Positions 7,887 through 16,469 of a DNA stretch of 64,000 bases are shown here, piece after piece (position 1 is the first letter of the stretch; the number at the start of each line of letters is the position of its first letter). This DNA comes from Streptomyces sp. NBC_01408 (GTDB taxonomy: Bacteria; Actinomycetota; Actinomycetes; Streptomycetales; Streptomycetaceae), in assembly GCF_026340255.1 (NCBI RefSeq), contig NZ_JAPEPJ010000001.1, positions 4,681,501-4,745,500 of the forward strand, in the 5' to 3' direction. The position numbers and the translations under genes were made by a program. Below the pieces are notes generated by a model. It was not told the origin of the DNA and did no database searches. It saw only the letters and a list, made by a program, of their open reading frames with translations.

Positions 7887-9014
7887 ATGGGCGCACGAGC
7901 CGGGGGCACGGCTGTCGTCGTCGGAGCGGGGGTCGGCGGGCTGGCCACCGCCGTCGGCCTGCGCCGCGCGGGCTGGGAGGTGACCGTCCTGGAGCGCCGC
8001 GCCGCGCTCGAACGCTACGGAACGGCCTTCGGAATCCACCCCACCGCCCAGGCCGCGCTCGACCGGCTCGGCCTCGGCGACGCGCTCCGGGCGCGCGCGG
8101 TCCCGTACCGCGGGGCCCGGATCCGGCGCCCCGACGGCACGGTGCTGGCCGCGCTCCCGCTCGAACGGATCGAGCGCAAGGCGGGCCGTCCCGAACTGCT
8201 GGTATCCCGCCCCTACTTGATCGACGCCCTGCTGGCCGCACTCGACGGGCTCGGCGGAGTGGAGATCGCGTACGGGCAGCACCTCGCCGACCCGGCGTCC
8301 CTCGGCGCCGACCTCGTCGTCGGCGCCGACGGCATCAACAGCACCGTCCGCACCGCGCACTTCGGCGAGCGCAGCCGCCCGTGCCAGGTCGGCACCGTCG
8401 CCTGGATCGGCATCGCCGGATTCGAGACCGGGCGGTACGGGGAGACCTGGGGCGACGGCCGCTTCTTCGGCATGACCCCCGTCGAGCCGGGACGCACCAA
8501 CTGGTACGCCGCCGTCCCCGCGGCCACCGCCGCCGCCGGACCCGCCACGGCCGGCGGCCCTGCCGGCGCCACCGGCCCCGGCGAGTCCGCCGAACAGCTG
8601 CGGGCCGCCTTCGCCGGGTGGCACGACCCGATCCCGCGCGTCCTGGCCGAGACCGAGCCCGCCACCTGGATCCGGTACGAGATGCGTCACCTGTACCCGG
8701 CGCTCCCCTCCTTCACCGCGGCCGCCCGGGTCGCCCTGGTCGGGGACGCGGCCCACGCCATGACCCCCAACCTCGGCCAGGGCGCCTGCACCGCCCTGCT
8801 CGACGCGGAGGCCCTGACCCGCGCCGTGGCGGAGGCCGGCCCGGACCGGCTGCCGGCCGCCCTGCGCGCCTACGACACCGAGCGCCGCCGCAGCGCCCAA
8901 CGCGTGGCCTTCGGCTCCCGGAACCTGCACCGCCTCATGACCGCCCGCAGCCCGGCGCTGCGCGACGCCCTCGTCAGCCTCCTGCCGGGCGGCGGCGGCG
9001 AGCCCGCCGCCTGA
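7887..9014 (+). CDS. FAD-dependent monooxygenase
   Basis: This 375-residue class A flavoprotein monooxygenase has three diagnostic motifs. The N-terminal Rossmann GAGVGGLATAVGLRRAGW lies within the first 35 residues. LVVGADGINSTVR (the DG motif, FAD/NADPH) lies mid-protein. VALVGDAAHAMTPNLGQGA (the GD motif, FAD ribityl contact) lies about 290 residues in. Such enzymes hydroxylate aromatic or polyketide-like molecules using NAD(P)H and oxygen. The ATG at 7887 is preferred because GAAGGGG sits 6 bp upstream. Divergence from TetR suggests induction by a small aromatic compound or drug, with oxidative detoxification a reasonable but unproven role. Confidence 0.88.
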   Translation: MGARAGGTAVVVGAGVGGLATAVGLRRAGWEVTVLERRAALERYGTAFGIHPTAQAALDRLGLGDALRARAVPYRGARIRRPDGTVLAALPLERIERKAGRPELLVSRPYLIDALLAALDGLGGVEIAYGQHLADPASLGADLVVGADGINSTVRTAHFGERSRPCQVGTVAWIGIAGFETGRYGETWGDGRFFGMTPVEPGRTNWYAAVPAATAAAGPATAGGPAGATGPGESAEQLRAAFAGWHDPIPRVLAETEPATWIRYEMRHLYPALPSFTAAARVALVGDAAHAMTPNLGQGACTALLDAEALTRAVAEAGPDRLPAALRAYDTERRRSAQRVAFGSRNLHRLMTARSPALRDALVSLLPGGGGEPAA

Positions 9015-9026
9015 GCGGGGCGGCGA

Positions 9027-9494
9027 CTAAGGGGTATCCGCGAGGCGGCGCTTCAGCTCCTCGTCCGACACCTCCTCCAGGTGGGTCAGGAAGATCCACA
9101 GGTGTCCGAACGGGTCGCGGAGGATGACGGTCCGGTCGCCGTGGAACTGGTCCGCCGGCTCCTGGACCAGTTCCGCGCCGGCCGCCACGGCCGTCCGTGC
9201 GAGCGCGTCCACGTCCGGTACGAACACGTGCAGCGCGACCGAGGTCCCGCCCAGGGCCGAGGGTGCGGTGAAGGGGCCTTCGGAGGTGTCGCCGAGCATC
9301 AGCACGGCCTCGCCTACGCGGATCTCGGCGTGGAGCACGCCGCCCTTCGGGGCGGCGAGCCGGAACTCCTCGACCGCCCCGAAGGCCTGCTGGTAGAAGG
9401 CGATCGCGGCGGCCGCGTCGGACACCATGATGTGCGGCACCACCGCGGTGCGGTAGCGCTCGGGAGTGATCTGTGCTGCCTCGTGAGTAGTCAT
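9027..9494 (-). CDS. VOC (glyoxalase/PhnB-like) family protein
   Basis: This 155-residue single-domain protein has the vicinal-oxygen-chelate fold pattern. TAVVPHIMVSDAAAAIAFYQ opens the first beta-alpha-beta-beta-beta unit, and DPFGHLWIFLTH is the closing unit, with its typical D-P-x-G-(H/N) turn. VOC proteins include glyoxalases, extradiol dioxygenases and drug-binding resistance proteins. PhnB-like members such as this have no assigned reaction. It is convergent with the FAD monooxygenase (12 bp apart). The promoter seems to place transcription start at or next to the ATG, so the mRNA may be leaderless. Confidence 0.85.
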   Translation of the reverse strand: MTTHEAAQITPERYRTAVVPHIMVSDAAAAIAFYQQAFGAVEEFRLAAPKGGVLHAEIRVGEAVLMLGDTSEGPFTAPSALGGTSVALHVFVPDVDALARTAVAAGAELVQEPADQFHGDRTVILRDPFGHLWIFLTHLEEVSDEELKRRLADTP

Positions 9495-9501
9495 GTGGAC
9501 G

Positions 9502-9532
9502 ACCGTAAAACCTCAAGTTTGGTTCAGGTCAA
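9502..9532 (-). promoter_or_regulatory. VOC gene promoter with unusually long spacer
   Basis: On the minus strand TTGACC (9527-9532) and TACGGT (9502-9507) are 19 bp apart, and the spacer contains the partial dyad CCT-AA-TT-AGG. A 19 bp spacer with a central dyad is the arrangement activated by MerR-family regulators. The predicted transcript starts within a few bases of the ATG at 9494. Confidence 0.4.
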
Positions 9533-9621
9533 GAGCGGGCAGGCGCGGATGCGTGAGCCGCGCTGCACCGACTGGGCGAGAGGCGGTGGCGGGCATGCGG
9601 AACGTGAGTACGCTGCTAGTC

Positions 9622-10137
9622 ATGACCGGTCACCCCCCGGGTCCGCTCTGGACGGGCCGGGCCTCCAACCGTGCGCAGTGGCTGCTTGCAGCGGCCGGCG
9701 CGGGCTGTCTGGCGCTGGGCATCGAGCTCGCGGTCGACAGTGCCTGGACCGCCGGCATCATCCCGCTGCTCATGGCCGTGATCGGCTGCCTCGCGGCCGG
9801 GCTGCTCATCCTCTACGGGACCATCGCCTTCGTCCACGTCGCCGTGACCGTCGACGCCGAGGCCCTGGAGGTGCGCTGCGGCCACATCGGGCTGCCCCGC
9901 CGCAAGATCCGCCTCGCACAGGTCACCTCGGCCGAGTTCCTTCCCAGGATCACCCCGCAGCAGTGGGGCGGCTGGGGCCACCGCTGGCGGCCCGAGAAGG
10001 GCACCGCGATCATCGTCCGGCGCGGCGAGGGCCTGGAACTGAGGCTCGACGACGGCAAGCGGTTCACCGTCACCGTGGACGACGCCGAGAACGCCGTCCG
10101 CGTCATCCGCACCCACCTGCGCGCCCACGCCCGCTAG
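9622..10137 (+). CDS. Small membrane protein with PH-like C-terminal domain
   Basis: This protein of about 171 residues has two adjacent hydrophobic segments (residues about 17-36 and 38-65). A cytoplasmic-type beta-rich domain follows (VTVDAEALEVRCGHIGLPRR, then GTAIIVRRGEGLELRLDDGK). That layout matches bacterial PH-domain membrane proteins, whose roles are mostly unknown. The ATG at 9622 is chosen because the frame before it lacks a coding look. Other in-frame starts at 9595 (ATG) and 9604 (GTG) remain possible. The TAG stop lies inside the CTAG that opens the palindromic relic at 10134. Confidence 0.65.
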   Translation: MTGHPPGPLWTGRASNRAQWLLAAAGAGCLALGIELAVDSAWTAGIIPLLMAVIGCLAAGLLILYGTIAFVHVAVTVDAEALEVRCGHIGLPRRKIRLAQVTSAEFLPRITPQQWGGWGHRWRPEKGTAIIVRRGEGLELRLDDGKRFTVTVDDAENAVRVIRTHLRAHAR

Positions 10138-10174
10138 TGCTGTGGCCGGCAAACCTTTCCGGCCACAGCACTAG
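10134..10174. repeat. Fused terminal repeats of the second MITE family
   Basis: CTAGTGCTGTGGCCGG, then CAAACCTTT, then CCGGCCACAGCACTAG make a perfect 16-base-arm palindrome bounded by CTAG on both sides. It is what remains when the ends of the element seen complete at 46405-46561 are joined with the interior lost. The first CTAG supplies the TAG stop of the preceding gene. As RNA it would also act as a strong hairpin. Confidence 0.8.
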
Positions 10175-10197
10175 GGGGTGTCCGTACAGAACACCCC
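10175..10197 (+). terminator. Stem-loop before lnt
   Basis: GGGGTGT, a 9-base loop, and ACACCCC form a perfect 7 bp stem directly after the palindromic relic. Together they could terminate transcription of the membrane-protein gene. No clear U tract follows. Confidence 0.4.
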
Positions 10198-10244
10198 GTA
10201 GGTCCTTACCGGGGCCCGGCGTGTGGGGACGTACACTCCGCCAG

Positions 10245-11867
10245 ATGAGCAGCAGTGCCACCCGCGCGGCCGGAAACGAGCCCGCGCAGCCCGCAGACCC
10301 CGTCGCGGCGGGCCCCGCGACCACCGACGCCGTGTCTCCCCCGAAGGGAACGCGGAAGGCGTTCTGGCTGCGCGCCGCCCTCGCCGCCGTGGCCGGCGTG
10401 CTGCTCTACCTCAGCTTCCCGCCCCGCCCGCTGTGGTGGCTGGCCCCCTTCGCCCTCGCCCTGCTCGCCGGCTGCCTGTACGGCCGCCGCGCCCGGGCCG
10501 GCTTCGGCATCGGGTTCCTCGCCGGGCTGGGATTCCTGCTGCCGCTCCTCGTCTGGACCGGCGAGGAGGTCGGCCCGGTGCCCTGGCTGGCGCTGGCCAC
10601 CGTGGAGGCCCTGTTCATCGGGCTCACCGGCCTCGCCGTCGCACTCGTCAGCAGGCTCCCCGCCTGGCCGCTGTTCGCCGCCGCCGTATGGGTCGCCGGA
10701 GAGGCGGTCCGCGCCCGGGCCCCGTTCGGCGGCTTCCCCTGGGGCAAGCTCGCCTTCGGCCAGGCCGACGGCGTCTTCGCCCCGCTCGCCGCCCTCGGCG
10801 GCACCCCCGTGCTGTCCTTCGCCGTGGCCCTGTGCGGATTCGGCCTCTACGAGGTCCTGCGGATCGCCCGCCGCCACCCCCGCCGCGCCGCCGCGGCCCT
10901 GGCCGTCCTCAGCGTCGGCGCACCGGTCGTCGCGGGCCTCGCTGCCCGCCCCCTGGTCTCCGACGCGGCCGAGGACGGCACCGTCGTGGCGGCCGTCATC
11001 CAGGGCAACGTGCCCCGCCTCGGCCTGGACTTCAACTCCCAGCGCCGCCAGGTCCTGGACAACCACGCCCTGCGCACCAAGCAGCTGGCCGAGGAGGTCA
11101 AGGCCGGGTCCGCCCGCCGCCCGGACTTCGTCGTCTGGCCGGAGAACTCCTCCGACCTCGACCCCTACCTCGAAGCGGACGCCTACGAGGCCATCGACTC
11201 GGCCGTCAAGGCCATCGGCGTGCCCGTCGCGATCGGCTCCGTCCTGGTCCCGGAATCCGGCCCGCTGCGCAACACGATGATCCTCTGGGACCCGGTCAAG
11301 GGCCCCACCGTGACCTACGACAAGCGCAAGATCCAGCCCTTCGGCGAACGCATCCCGATGCGCTCGGTCGTGCGGCTCTTCAGCGCCGACGTGGACCGGG
11401 TGCGCCGCGACTTCGGCCCCGGCAAGGACCCCGGCGTCTTCGACATGGCCGGCAGCCGGGTCGGCATGGTCACCTGCTTCGAGGCCGCCTTCGACGACGC
11501 CGTCCGCTCCACCGTCCAGGCCGGAGCCCAGGTGATCGCCGTCCCCAGCAACAACGCTACTTTCGGCCGCTCCCAGATGACCTACCAGCAGCTCGCCATG
11601 GACCGGATCCGCGCCATCGAGCACAGCCGGACCGTCCTCGTCCCCGTCACCAGCGGGGTCAGCGCGGTCATCCGCCCCGACGGGAGGATCGTCCAGCGGA
11701 CCGAGATGTTCACCGCGGACGCGCTGGTCGCCGAGATCCCGCTGCGGTCCTCCCGTACCCCGGCCACCCTCGTCGGCCCGCTCCCGGAGTACGCGCTGCT
11801 CGTCGCCGCCGCGGCCGGGCTCGGCTGGGTCCTGACCCGCCGGATCCGCGCCCGGCCACAGCACTAG
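10245..11867 (+). CDS. lnt: Apolipoprotein N-acyltransferase
   Basis: This 540-residue integral membrane enzyme transfers a third acyl chain from phospholipid to the N-terminal cysteine of lipoproteins. The N-terminal third has about seven hydrophobic segments (residues about 42-235). A C-terminal nitrilase-fold catalytic domain follows, with the expected triad: Glu300 in VVWPENSS, Lys360 in TYDKRKIQPFGE, and Cys411 in GMVTCFEAAF. A further hydrophobic segment closes the protein. TACACT at 10232-10237 could be a -10 box giving a leaderless transcript. The last codons and TAG stop (CCGGCCACAGCACTAG) are the end of a mobile-element relic, so the natural C-terminus may have been slightly altered. 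Confidence 0.92.
   Translation: MSSSATRAAGNEPAQPADPVAAGPATTDAVSPPKGTRKAFWLRAALAAVAGVLLYLSFPPRPLWWLAPFALALLAGCLYGRRARAGFGIGFLAGLGFLLPLLVWTGEEVGPVPWLALATVEALFIGLTGLAVALVSRLPAWPLFAAAVWVAGEAVRARAPFGGFPWGKLAFGQADGVFAPLAALGGTPVLSFAVALCGFGLYEVLRIARRHPRRAAAALAVLSVGAPVVAGLAARPLVSDAAEDGTVVAAVIQGNVPRLGLDFNSQRRQVLDNHALRTKQLAEEVKAGSARRPDFVVWPENSSDLDPYLEADAYEAIDSAVKAIGVPVAIGSVLVPESGPLRNTMILWDPVKGPTVTYDKRKIQPFGERIPMRSVVRLFSADVDRVRRDFGPGKDPGVFDMAGSRVGMVTCFEAAFDDAVRSTVQAGAQVIAVPSNNATFGRSQMTYQQLAMDRIRAIEHSRTVLVPVTSGVSAVIRPDGRIVQRTEMFTADALVAEIPLRSSRTPATLVGPLPEYALLVAAAAGLGWVLTRRIRARPQH
11852..11867. repeat. Single MITE end forming the 3' end of lnt
   Basis: CCGGCCACAGCACTAG is identical to the right arm of the palindrome at 10134-10174 and to the right end of the complete element at 46405-46561. 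No partner end is visible downstream. It encodes the last residues (R-P-Q-H) and the stop codon of lnt. Confidence 0.65.
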
Positions 11868-11926
11868 GGCCTGCCTTCGGGTCAGGCCGGATCAGTGCCG
11901 TCCCGCAGGCCTCGTAGGGTCGGGGG

Positions 11927-12412
11927 ATGACCACACCCGATTTCATCCGCGCCATCCGCGCCACCGCCGGGCACCAGCTGCTCCTGCTGCCCGGCGTCAC
12001 GGCCATCGTCCTCGACGACCGGGGCCGGGTGCTGCTCGGCCGGCGGTCCGACACCGGACGGTGGTCCGTGATCGGCGGAATCGCGGAGCCGGGGGAGCAG
12101 CCCGCCGAGACCGCCGTGCGCGAGGTGTACGAGGAGACGGCCGTGCGGTGCGTCCCGGAGCGGGTCGTGCTCGTACAGATGCTCGCGCCGATCACCTACC
12201 CCAACGGCGACGTCTGCCAGTTCCAGGACATCACCTTCCGCTGCCGGGCGACCGGCGGCGAGGCCAGGGCCAATGACCACGAGTCCCTGGAGGTGGCCTG
12301 GTTCGAGGTGGACGCGCTGCCGCCGCTGGAGCGTTTCGCGCTGGACCGGATCCACCAGGCGCTGCGGGACGAACCGACCTGGTTCGAAATCCCCGCCGAG
12401 ATCGCGGAGTAG
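11927..12412 (+). CDS. Nudix hydrolase
   Basis: This 161-residue protein has a complete Nudix box, GGIAEPGEQPAETAVREV followed by YEET, matching G-x5-E-x7-R-E-U-x-E-E. The first strand (VTAIVLDDRGRVLLGRRSD) and the tail (ESLEVAWFEVDALPPL) are also typical. Such enzymes hydrolyse a nucleoside diphosphate linked to another moiety using Mg2+. The substrate cannot be read from the sequence. It starts 60 bp after lnt and may share its transcript. Confidence 0.9.
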   Translation: MTTPDFIRAIRATAGHQLLLLPGVTAIVLDDRGRVLLGRRSDTGRWSVIGGIAEPGEQPAETAVREVYEETAVRCVPERVVLVQMLAPITYPNGDVCQFQDITFRCRATGGEARANDHESLEVAWFEVDALPPLERFALDRIHQALRDEPTWFEIPAEIAE

Positions 12413-12550
12413 GGCGCGCCCGACAAAGCGGACGTACGTCCTCCGCTGCCGGGCCCGGGCCCCGGGGACCGCTTGTACGTGCGCTGTAGGGTTCCGCTGC
12501 ATCTGACGGCGGTAATCGGACTGTCGTACTTTCGAGGAGGCGGTCGAGGG

Positions 12551-13750
12551 ATGAGCACGCGCAGTTCAGCCGGAACGTCGCAGCCGGGCGGCCGCACGCG
12601 TGCCGGAGCCCCCGGCGGGCGCCTGGCGGTCCTCGACGGCATCCGGGTCCTCGCCGCGCTCGCCGTGCTCTTCTACCACTACGCGGCCCTCGAGAGCGCC
12701 TGGGGCGAACCGACCGCCGGCGTCTTCCCCGTCGCCCACAGGTTCGCCGTCTACGGCTGGCTCGGAGTCGAGATCTTCTTCCTGGTCAGCGGGTTCGTGA
12801 TCTGTATGAGCGCTTGGGGCCGCTCAGTGGGCGACTTCGCGGTGTCCCGGGTCTCCCGGCTCTTCCCCGCCTACTGGGCGGCCGTGGCCTTCACCACCCT
12901 CGTGCTGTTCAACTGGCCCGAGGTGAGGCGGGTCGGCGCGGTCAGCGACGTGGTGGTGAACCTGTCGATGCTCCAGGGCGGGATCGGCGTCCCCAACATC
13001 GACGACGCCTACTGGACCCTCTTCGTCGAGCTCAAGTTCTACATACTGTTCGCGGTCGTCGTCATGCGCGGCGTGACCTACCGCAACTGCGTCCTGTTCT
13101 GCGGGCTCTGGACCCTCGCCGGCGTCGTGGCACCCTCCGCCGACAACGGCGTGCTGTCCTTCTTCGCGGCCCCGTCCGCCTCCCCTTACTTCATCGCCGG
13201 CATCGCCTTCTACCTGATGCGCCGTTTCGGGCCGAACGCCGTCCTGTGGGCCGTCGTCGGCGTCCAGTTCCTCCTCGCACAGCACTACGTGCACGCCCGC
13301 ATGCTCGCCAGCCTCGGCCGGGGCACCACCGACCAGACGCCCGCCTGGCCCGCCCACGCGATCATCCTGCTCGGTTTCACCGTCATGGCCGCCCTGGCGC
13401 TCGGCGCCCTCGACGGCATCCGATGGCGCTGGCTCCCGCACGCCGGAGCGGTCACCTACCCGCTCTACCTGATCCACATGATGGCCGGGCTGACCTTCAT
13501 CCACCACTTCCGCCGCGAGGTGGCGCCCGTGCCCCTGTTCCTCGGCGTGACGGCCTGCATGGTGCTGCTCGCCTGGCTGATCCACCGGTTCGTCGAACGC
13601 CCGCTGGGGCGCGTACTGCGCGACCGGCTGCGCCGCGGAGTGCAGGACATCCGGTCGGCCACGCCGGGCCGGCCGTCGGTCGACCGGCTGCCCGCGCAGC
13701 CCTCCGCGCCCGGGGCGGAACGCATCCCGGCCGGCCGGACGCGACTCTGA
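12551..13750 (+). CDS. Membrane acyltransferase family 3 protein
   Basis: This 399-residue polytopic protein has about ten hydrophobic segments. It opens the catalytic region with LDGIRVLAALAVLFYHY (the conserved arginine and histidine of the acyltransferase-3 family) and continues with WLGVEIFFLVSGFVI. The C-terminus ends in the usual LIHRFVERPLGRVLR. These enzymes O-acylate extracytoplasmic sugars, lipids or antibiotics. No partner genes reveal the acceptor here. GAGGAGG lies about 10 bp before the ATG. A 12 bp palindrome, GGACGTACGTCC, lies upstream at 12430-12441. Confidence 0.85.
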   Translation: MSTRSSAGTSQPGGRTRAGAPGGRLAVLDGIRVLAALAVLFYHYAALESAWGEPTAGVFPVAHRFAVYGWLGVEIFFLVSGFVICMSAWGRSVGDFAVSRVSRLFPAYWAAVAFTTLVLFNWPEVRRVGAVSDVVVNLSMLQGGIGVPNIDDAYWTLFVELKFYILFAVVVMRGVTYRNCVLFCGLWTLAGVVAPSADNGVLSFFAAPSASPYFIAGIAFYLMRRFGPNAVLWAVVGVQFLLAQHYVHARMLASLGRGTTDQTPAWPAHAIILLGFTVMAALALGALDGIRWRWLPHAGAVTYPLYLIHMMAGLTFIHHFRREVAPVPLFLGVTACMVLLAWLIHRFVERPLGRVLRDRLRRGVQDIRSATPGRPSVDRLPAQPSAPGAERIPAGRTRL

Positions 13751-13763
13751 CGGCACGACCCGC

Positions 13764-13811
13764 TGCTGTGACCGAAAGGTTCACCGGGTGCGCCGCACCT
13801 CGCCGGCACGC
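13764..13811. repeat. Degenerate left end of a MITE, second family
   Basis: GCTGTGACCGAAAGGTTCAC and the following CGGGTGCGCCGCACCTCGCC align with the left end of the complete copy at 46405 (GCTGTGACCGTAAAGGTTTG, CGGGTCGCGCC). Several substitutions and a small deletion show it is old. It merges into a two-copy direct repeat. Confidence 0.55.
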
Positions 13812-13866
13812 CGAAGACCGCTGAACCCTGACCGTCGGCACGCCGAAGACCGCTGAATCCTGACAC
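13804..13866. repeat. Two-copy 32 bp direct repeat
   Basis: CGGCACGCCGAAGACCGCTG followed by AAYCCTGAC occurs at 13804 and again at 13836, differing at one or two positions. It lies between the 3' ends of the acyltransferase and the opposing protease gene, with no coding role visible. Confidence 0.65.
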
Positions 13867-13886
13867 CCCCTAGGTCCCGCGCCCCG

Positions 13887-14663
13887 TCAGCCCGCGTCGG
13901 CCGCCTCCCGGTACAGCTCCACCGCCTGGTCGCCCAGCACCGCGCTGTACGAGATCTCCGGCACGGTCCCGCCGCCCTCGTGGCCCCCGAGCACCCCGGC
14001 CAGCGCGCCGTGCACCAGCCAGGGGCTGCCGCTGGTGCCGCCGCCGAGGTCCGGACAGCCGATCCGGCGCTGGGTGTCGGAGAAGAGGCCGGTGGTGTTG
14101 GCGCAGCTCAAGGGGGCCTCCTCGGTGCGCGGGTACCCGATGACCGTCACCGTGGCGTCGTCCGGCTGCTCGGCGGCCACCGGGAAGCCGCCCACGAGGT
14201 CCTCGACGGAACCGGTCCGCCCGTCCTGCGCCGGGGCCACCGTCGCGAAGGCGATGTCGTCGTCGGGGTCCTCGCCCTCGGTCCAGCCCGGGGCGACGTA
14301 CACACTGGTGATCTTCCACGTGCCGTACGGGGCGCTGCCGTCCCGGTAACCCGGTGCGAAGACGGTGGTGCCGGGGCTGTCCAGGCAGTGCGCGGCGGTG
14401 GCGATCACGTCGCGGTCGTCGCTGCGCACGACGGCGGCGGTGCAGAAGTGCCCGCCGTCGAGCCCGTCCGCGAAGAGCGCGCCCACCCGGTCCGCCGCGG
14501 CGTCGGGCGGCGCCTGCGCGGTGACGCCGAGGGGCTGCCCGGCCGCCGCGCCGGGCACGTCCACGCTGATCAGCGCGGCCATCGCGGTCAGCGCGAGCAG
14601 GATCCGTGACGCCCGCCGCGCACGGGTGCGCCGGGCCGTTCGGGGGAGCATGCGGTGGATCAT
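13887..14663 (-). CDS. Secreted trypsin-like serine protease
   Basis: This is a 258-residue exported protein. The N-terminus has an Arg-rich n-region, a hydrophobic core (ILLALTAMAALISV) and an A-x-A type cleavage region near residue 41. The catalytic triad is readable: His92 in ATAAHCLD, Asp136 in DDDIAFA, and the serine in GGGTSGSPW (Ser211). Two cysteine pairs (74/93 and 187/203) fit the chymotrypsin/V8 fold disulfides. Substrate preference is unknown. The gene stands alone on the minus strand. A start 12 codons later is also possible and would shorten only the signal peptide. Confidence 0.85.
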   Translation of the reverse strand: MIHRMLPRTARRTRARRASRILLALTAMAALISVDVPGAAAGQPLGVTAQAPPDAAADRVGALFADGLDGGHFCTAAVVRSDDRDVIATAAHCLDSPGTTVFAPGYRDGSAPYGTWKITSVYVAPGWTEGEDPDDDIAFATVAPAQDGRTGSVEDLVGGFPVAAEQPDDATVTVIGYPRTEEAPLSCANTTGLFSDTQRRIGCPDLGGGTSGSPWLVHGALAGVLGGHEGGGTVPEISYSAVLGDQAVELYREAADAG

Positions 14664-14820
14664 GCTCCCACCCTGCCCTCCGAACCCATGTCCGGAGCCC
14701 GGTATTCCGTATGAATCCCCTGTGAATCCGGTGAACCAGATGTGCAGGACACCTCTGCGGCCGGGCGCGGGGCCGGGCCGAGCCGGGCCGAGCCGGGCCG
14801 TGCGGGGCCGGCCCGGCCCG

Positions 14821-14837
14821 GCTCGGACTTACTCGTC
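14821..14837. repeat. Relic end of the first MITE family
   Basis: CTCGGACTTACTCGTC matches the right end of copy 1 (CTTCGGACTTACTCGTC at 6565-6581). The adjoining 14760-14820 stretch is a run of CCGGGCCGAG-like units. This end lies just downstream of the stop of the GT39-type gene. Confidence 0.6.
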
Positions 14838-14842
14838 CAGAC

Positions 14843-16309
14843 CTACCCGCGCCGCTCGTACACCGTCACCCGGCGGCCCCGGACCTGCCGGTCCTCCACC
14901 ACCGTGAACCGCTCCCGCAGGACCGCCGCCTTCACCTTGTCCCGCTCCGCCGACGGCGGCTTCGCCACCTTCGCGGCGTCCGTCACCAGCAGCACCCGCC
15001 GCTGTTCGAGCAGCGCCGCCCGGATCCGCTCCGGGTCCGCCTCCTCGCCCTTGAGGGTGGCCGAGGCGACCGGGCCCTCGGCCAGCGCGATGTCCGACAG
15101 CCCGGTGAACGCGCCGGGGGTGACCAGCGCCGTGTCCCGCCGGGCGGCCGGGACGAACAGCACCGCGTCCCCCGCCCGCCCCATCCGGGACACCTCGCCG
15201 GCCGCCGCCAGCACGTCGTCGACCCGGCTCGCCGGAGCCCGCTTGCCGAGCTCCACCGGCAGCAGCGCCAGCACCGAGACCCCCACCACACCGGGCACGA
15301 GCAGGGTCGACGCCCTCGGGAACCGCGGCGCGCAGGCCCGTACCGCCGCGCCCAGGGCCGCCCCGATCAGCAGGGCCAGACCGACCATGCTGAACAGCAC
15401 GTACCGGTCCAGGAACAGCGGCTGGACCAGGGACAGCCCGATCAGCCCGAGCTGCGGCACCGCCAGCAGCGGCAGTCCCACTGCCGCCGCCGAGAGCCTG
15501 CCGCGGCCCGGGCGGTCGGCCCACGCGCCGAGGCCGCCCACGGCGAGGAGGATCCCCGGCCCGATCAGCATGTGCCAGGTCAGCGGCGGTATCCACGACA
15601 CCTGGTCGGACTGGCCGCGGCTGAACAGGATCAGCGGCAGCGCCCCCGCCACGGCCGCCGTGCCGTACGCGGCCCAGCGCAGCCACACCCCGCGCCCGGC
15701 CCGCACCCACCACAGGGTGGCCGCGTGGGCGGGCAGGATCAGCAGCGACAGCCAGTTCAGCAGGGCGCAGACCAGCACGGTGATCCCGTACGCCGTCCAG
15801 CGCGGCCAGACCCGCCGCCCGGGCCGCCCCTCCGTGCCGCTCGCCAGGAGCGTCACCAGCAGCAGCGTCGACAGCCCGGCCCCGGCGGCGACCAGCGCGT
15901 ACGGGCGGCCCTCCTGGAGGTAGAACTGCACGGCCGGCAGCAGCCCCAGCGCCAGCCCGCCGCCGAGCCCGGCCCAGAAACCGGCGAGGCGCCGCCCGAG
16001 CAGCGCCACGCACGCGGCGGCCGCGGCGACCGCGAGCACCGACGGCAGCCGCAGGGTCGTCGTACTCGCCCCGAACACTTCGAAGAGGCCGTGCATCAGC
16101 AGGTAGTACAGCCCGTGCACGGCGTCGACGTTCCCGAGCAGGGCCCAGATCTCGCCCACCGAACGCCCGGCCACCTGCCAGGTCGCCGCCTCGTCCCGCC
16201 ACACGCTGTCCTGCCGGGACAGTCCCCACAGGCCGAGCGCCAGGGTCCAGAGGAACGGGATGAGCCATAGGAGAAGCCCGCGTCGGGCCGCGGGTATGTG
16301 GCAAAGCAT
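14843..16309 (-). CDS. GT39-like polytopic membrane glycosyltransferase
   Basis: This 488-residue protein has about ten to eleven hydrophobic segments. The first periplasmic loop carries an acidic pair (DSVWRDEAATWQVAGRS), the place where ArnT/PMT-type (GT-C fold, family 39) enzymes keep their catalytic aspartate/glutamate. A soluble C-terminal part of about 130 residues begins near RVDDVLAAAGEVSRMG and ends VYERRG. Such enzymes use polyprenyl-phosphate sugars to modify lipids or proteins outside the membrane. The acceptor is unknown. It diverges from the GNAT-AAA+ gene. Confidence 0.75.
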   Translation of the reverse strand: MLCHIPAARRGLLLWLIPFLWTLALGLWGLSRQDSVWRDEAATWQVAGRSVGEIWALLGNVDAVHGLYYLLMHGLFEVFGASTTTLRLPSVLAVAAAAACVALLGRRLAGFWAGLGGGLALGLLPAVQFYLQEGRPYALVAAGAGLSTLLLVTLLASGTEGRPGRRVWPRWTAYGITVLVCALLNWLSLLILPAHAATLWWVRAGRGVWLRWAAYGTAAVAGALPLILFSRGQSDQVSWIPPLTWHMLIGPGILLAVGGLGAWADRPGRGRLSAAAVGLPLLAVPQLGLIGLSLVQPLFLDRYVLFSMVGLALLIGAALGAAVRACAPRFPRASTLLVPGVVGVSVLALLPVELGKRAPASRVDDVLAAAGEVSRMGRAGDAVLFVPAARRDTALVTPGAFTGLSDIALAEGPVASATLKGEEADPERIRAALLEQRRVLLVTDAAKVAKPPSAERDKVKAAVLRERFTVVEDRQVRGRRVTVYERRG

Positions 16310-16469
16310 GAAGGTGCGGGAATCCTCGGTCTGGTGTTCGGGCGGAAGGCACCAGTCTATGGACGCCGCGGATGGTTTCCGGCCGGGCTGTTGTGCACGA
16401 CGGAGCGTGATCGCCGGGCCCTGCCGCCCCTAGCCTCGCCGCAGGAGCACGAACGAGGGGCGGTACCCG

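Noticed and set aside
12430..12441. GGACGTACGTCC upstream of the acyltransferase as a confident operator
   Set aside because: It is a perfect 12 bp palindrome, but in GC-rich DNA such short dyads are common and no promoter element lines up with it.
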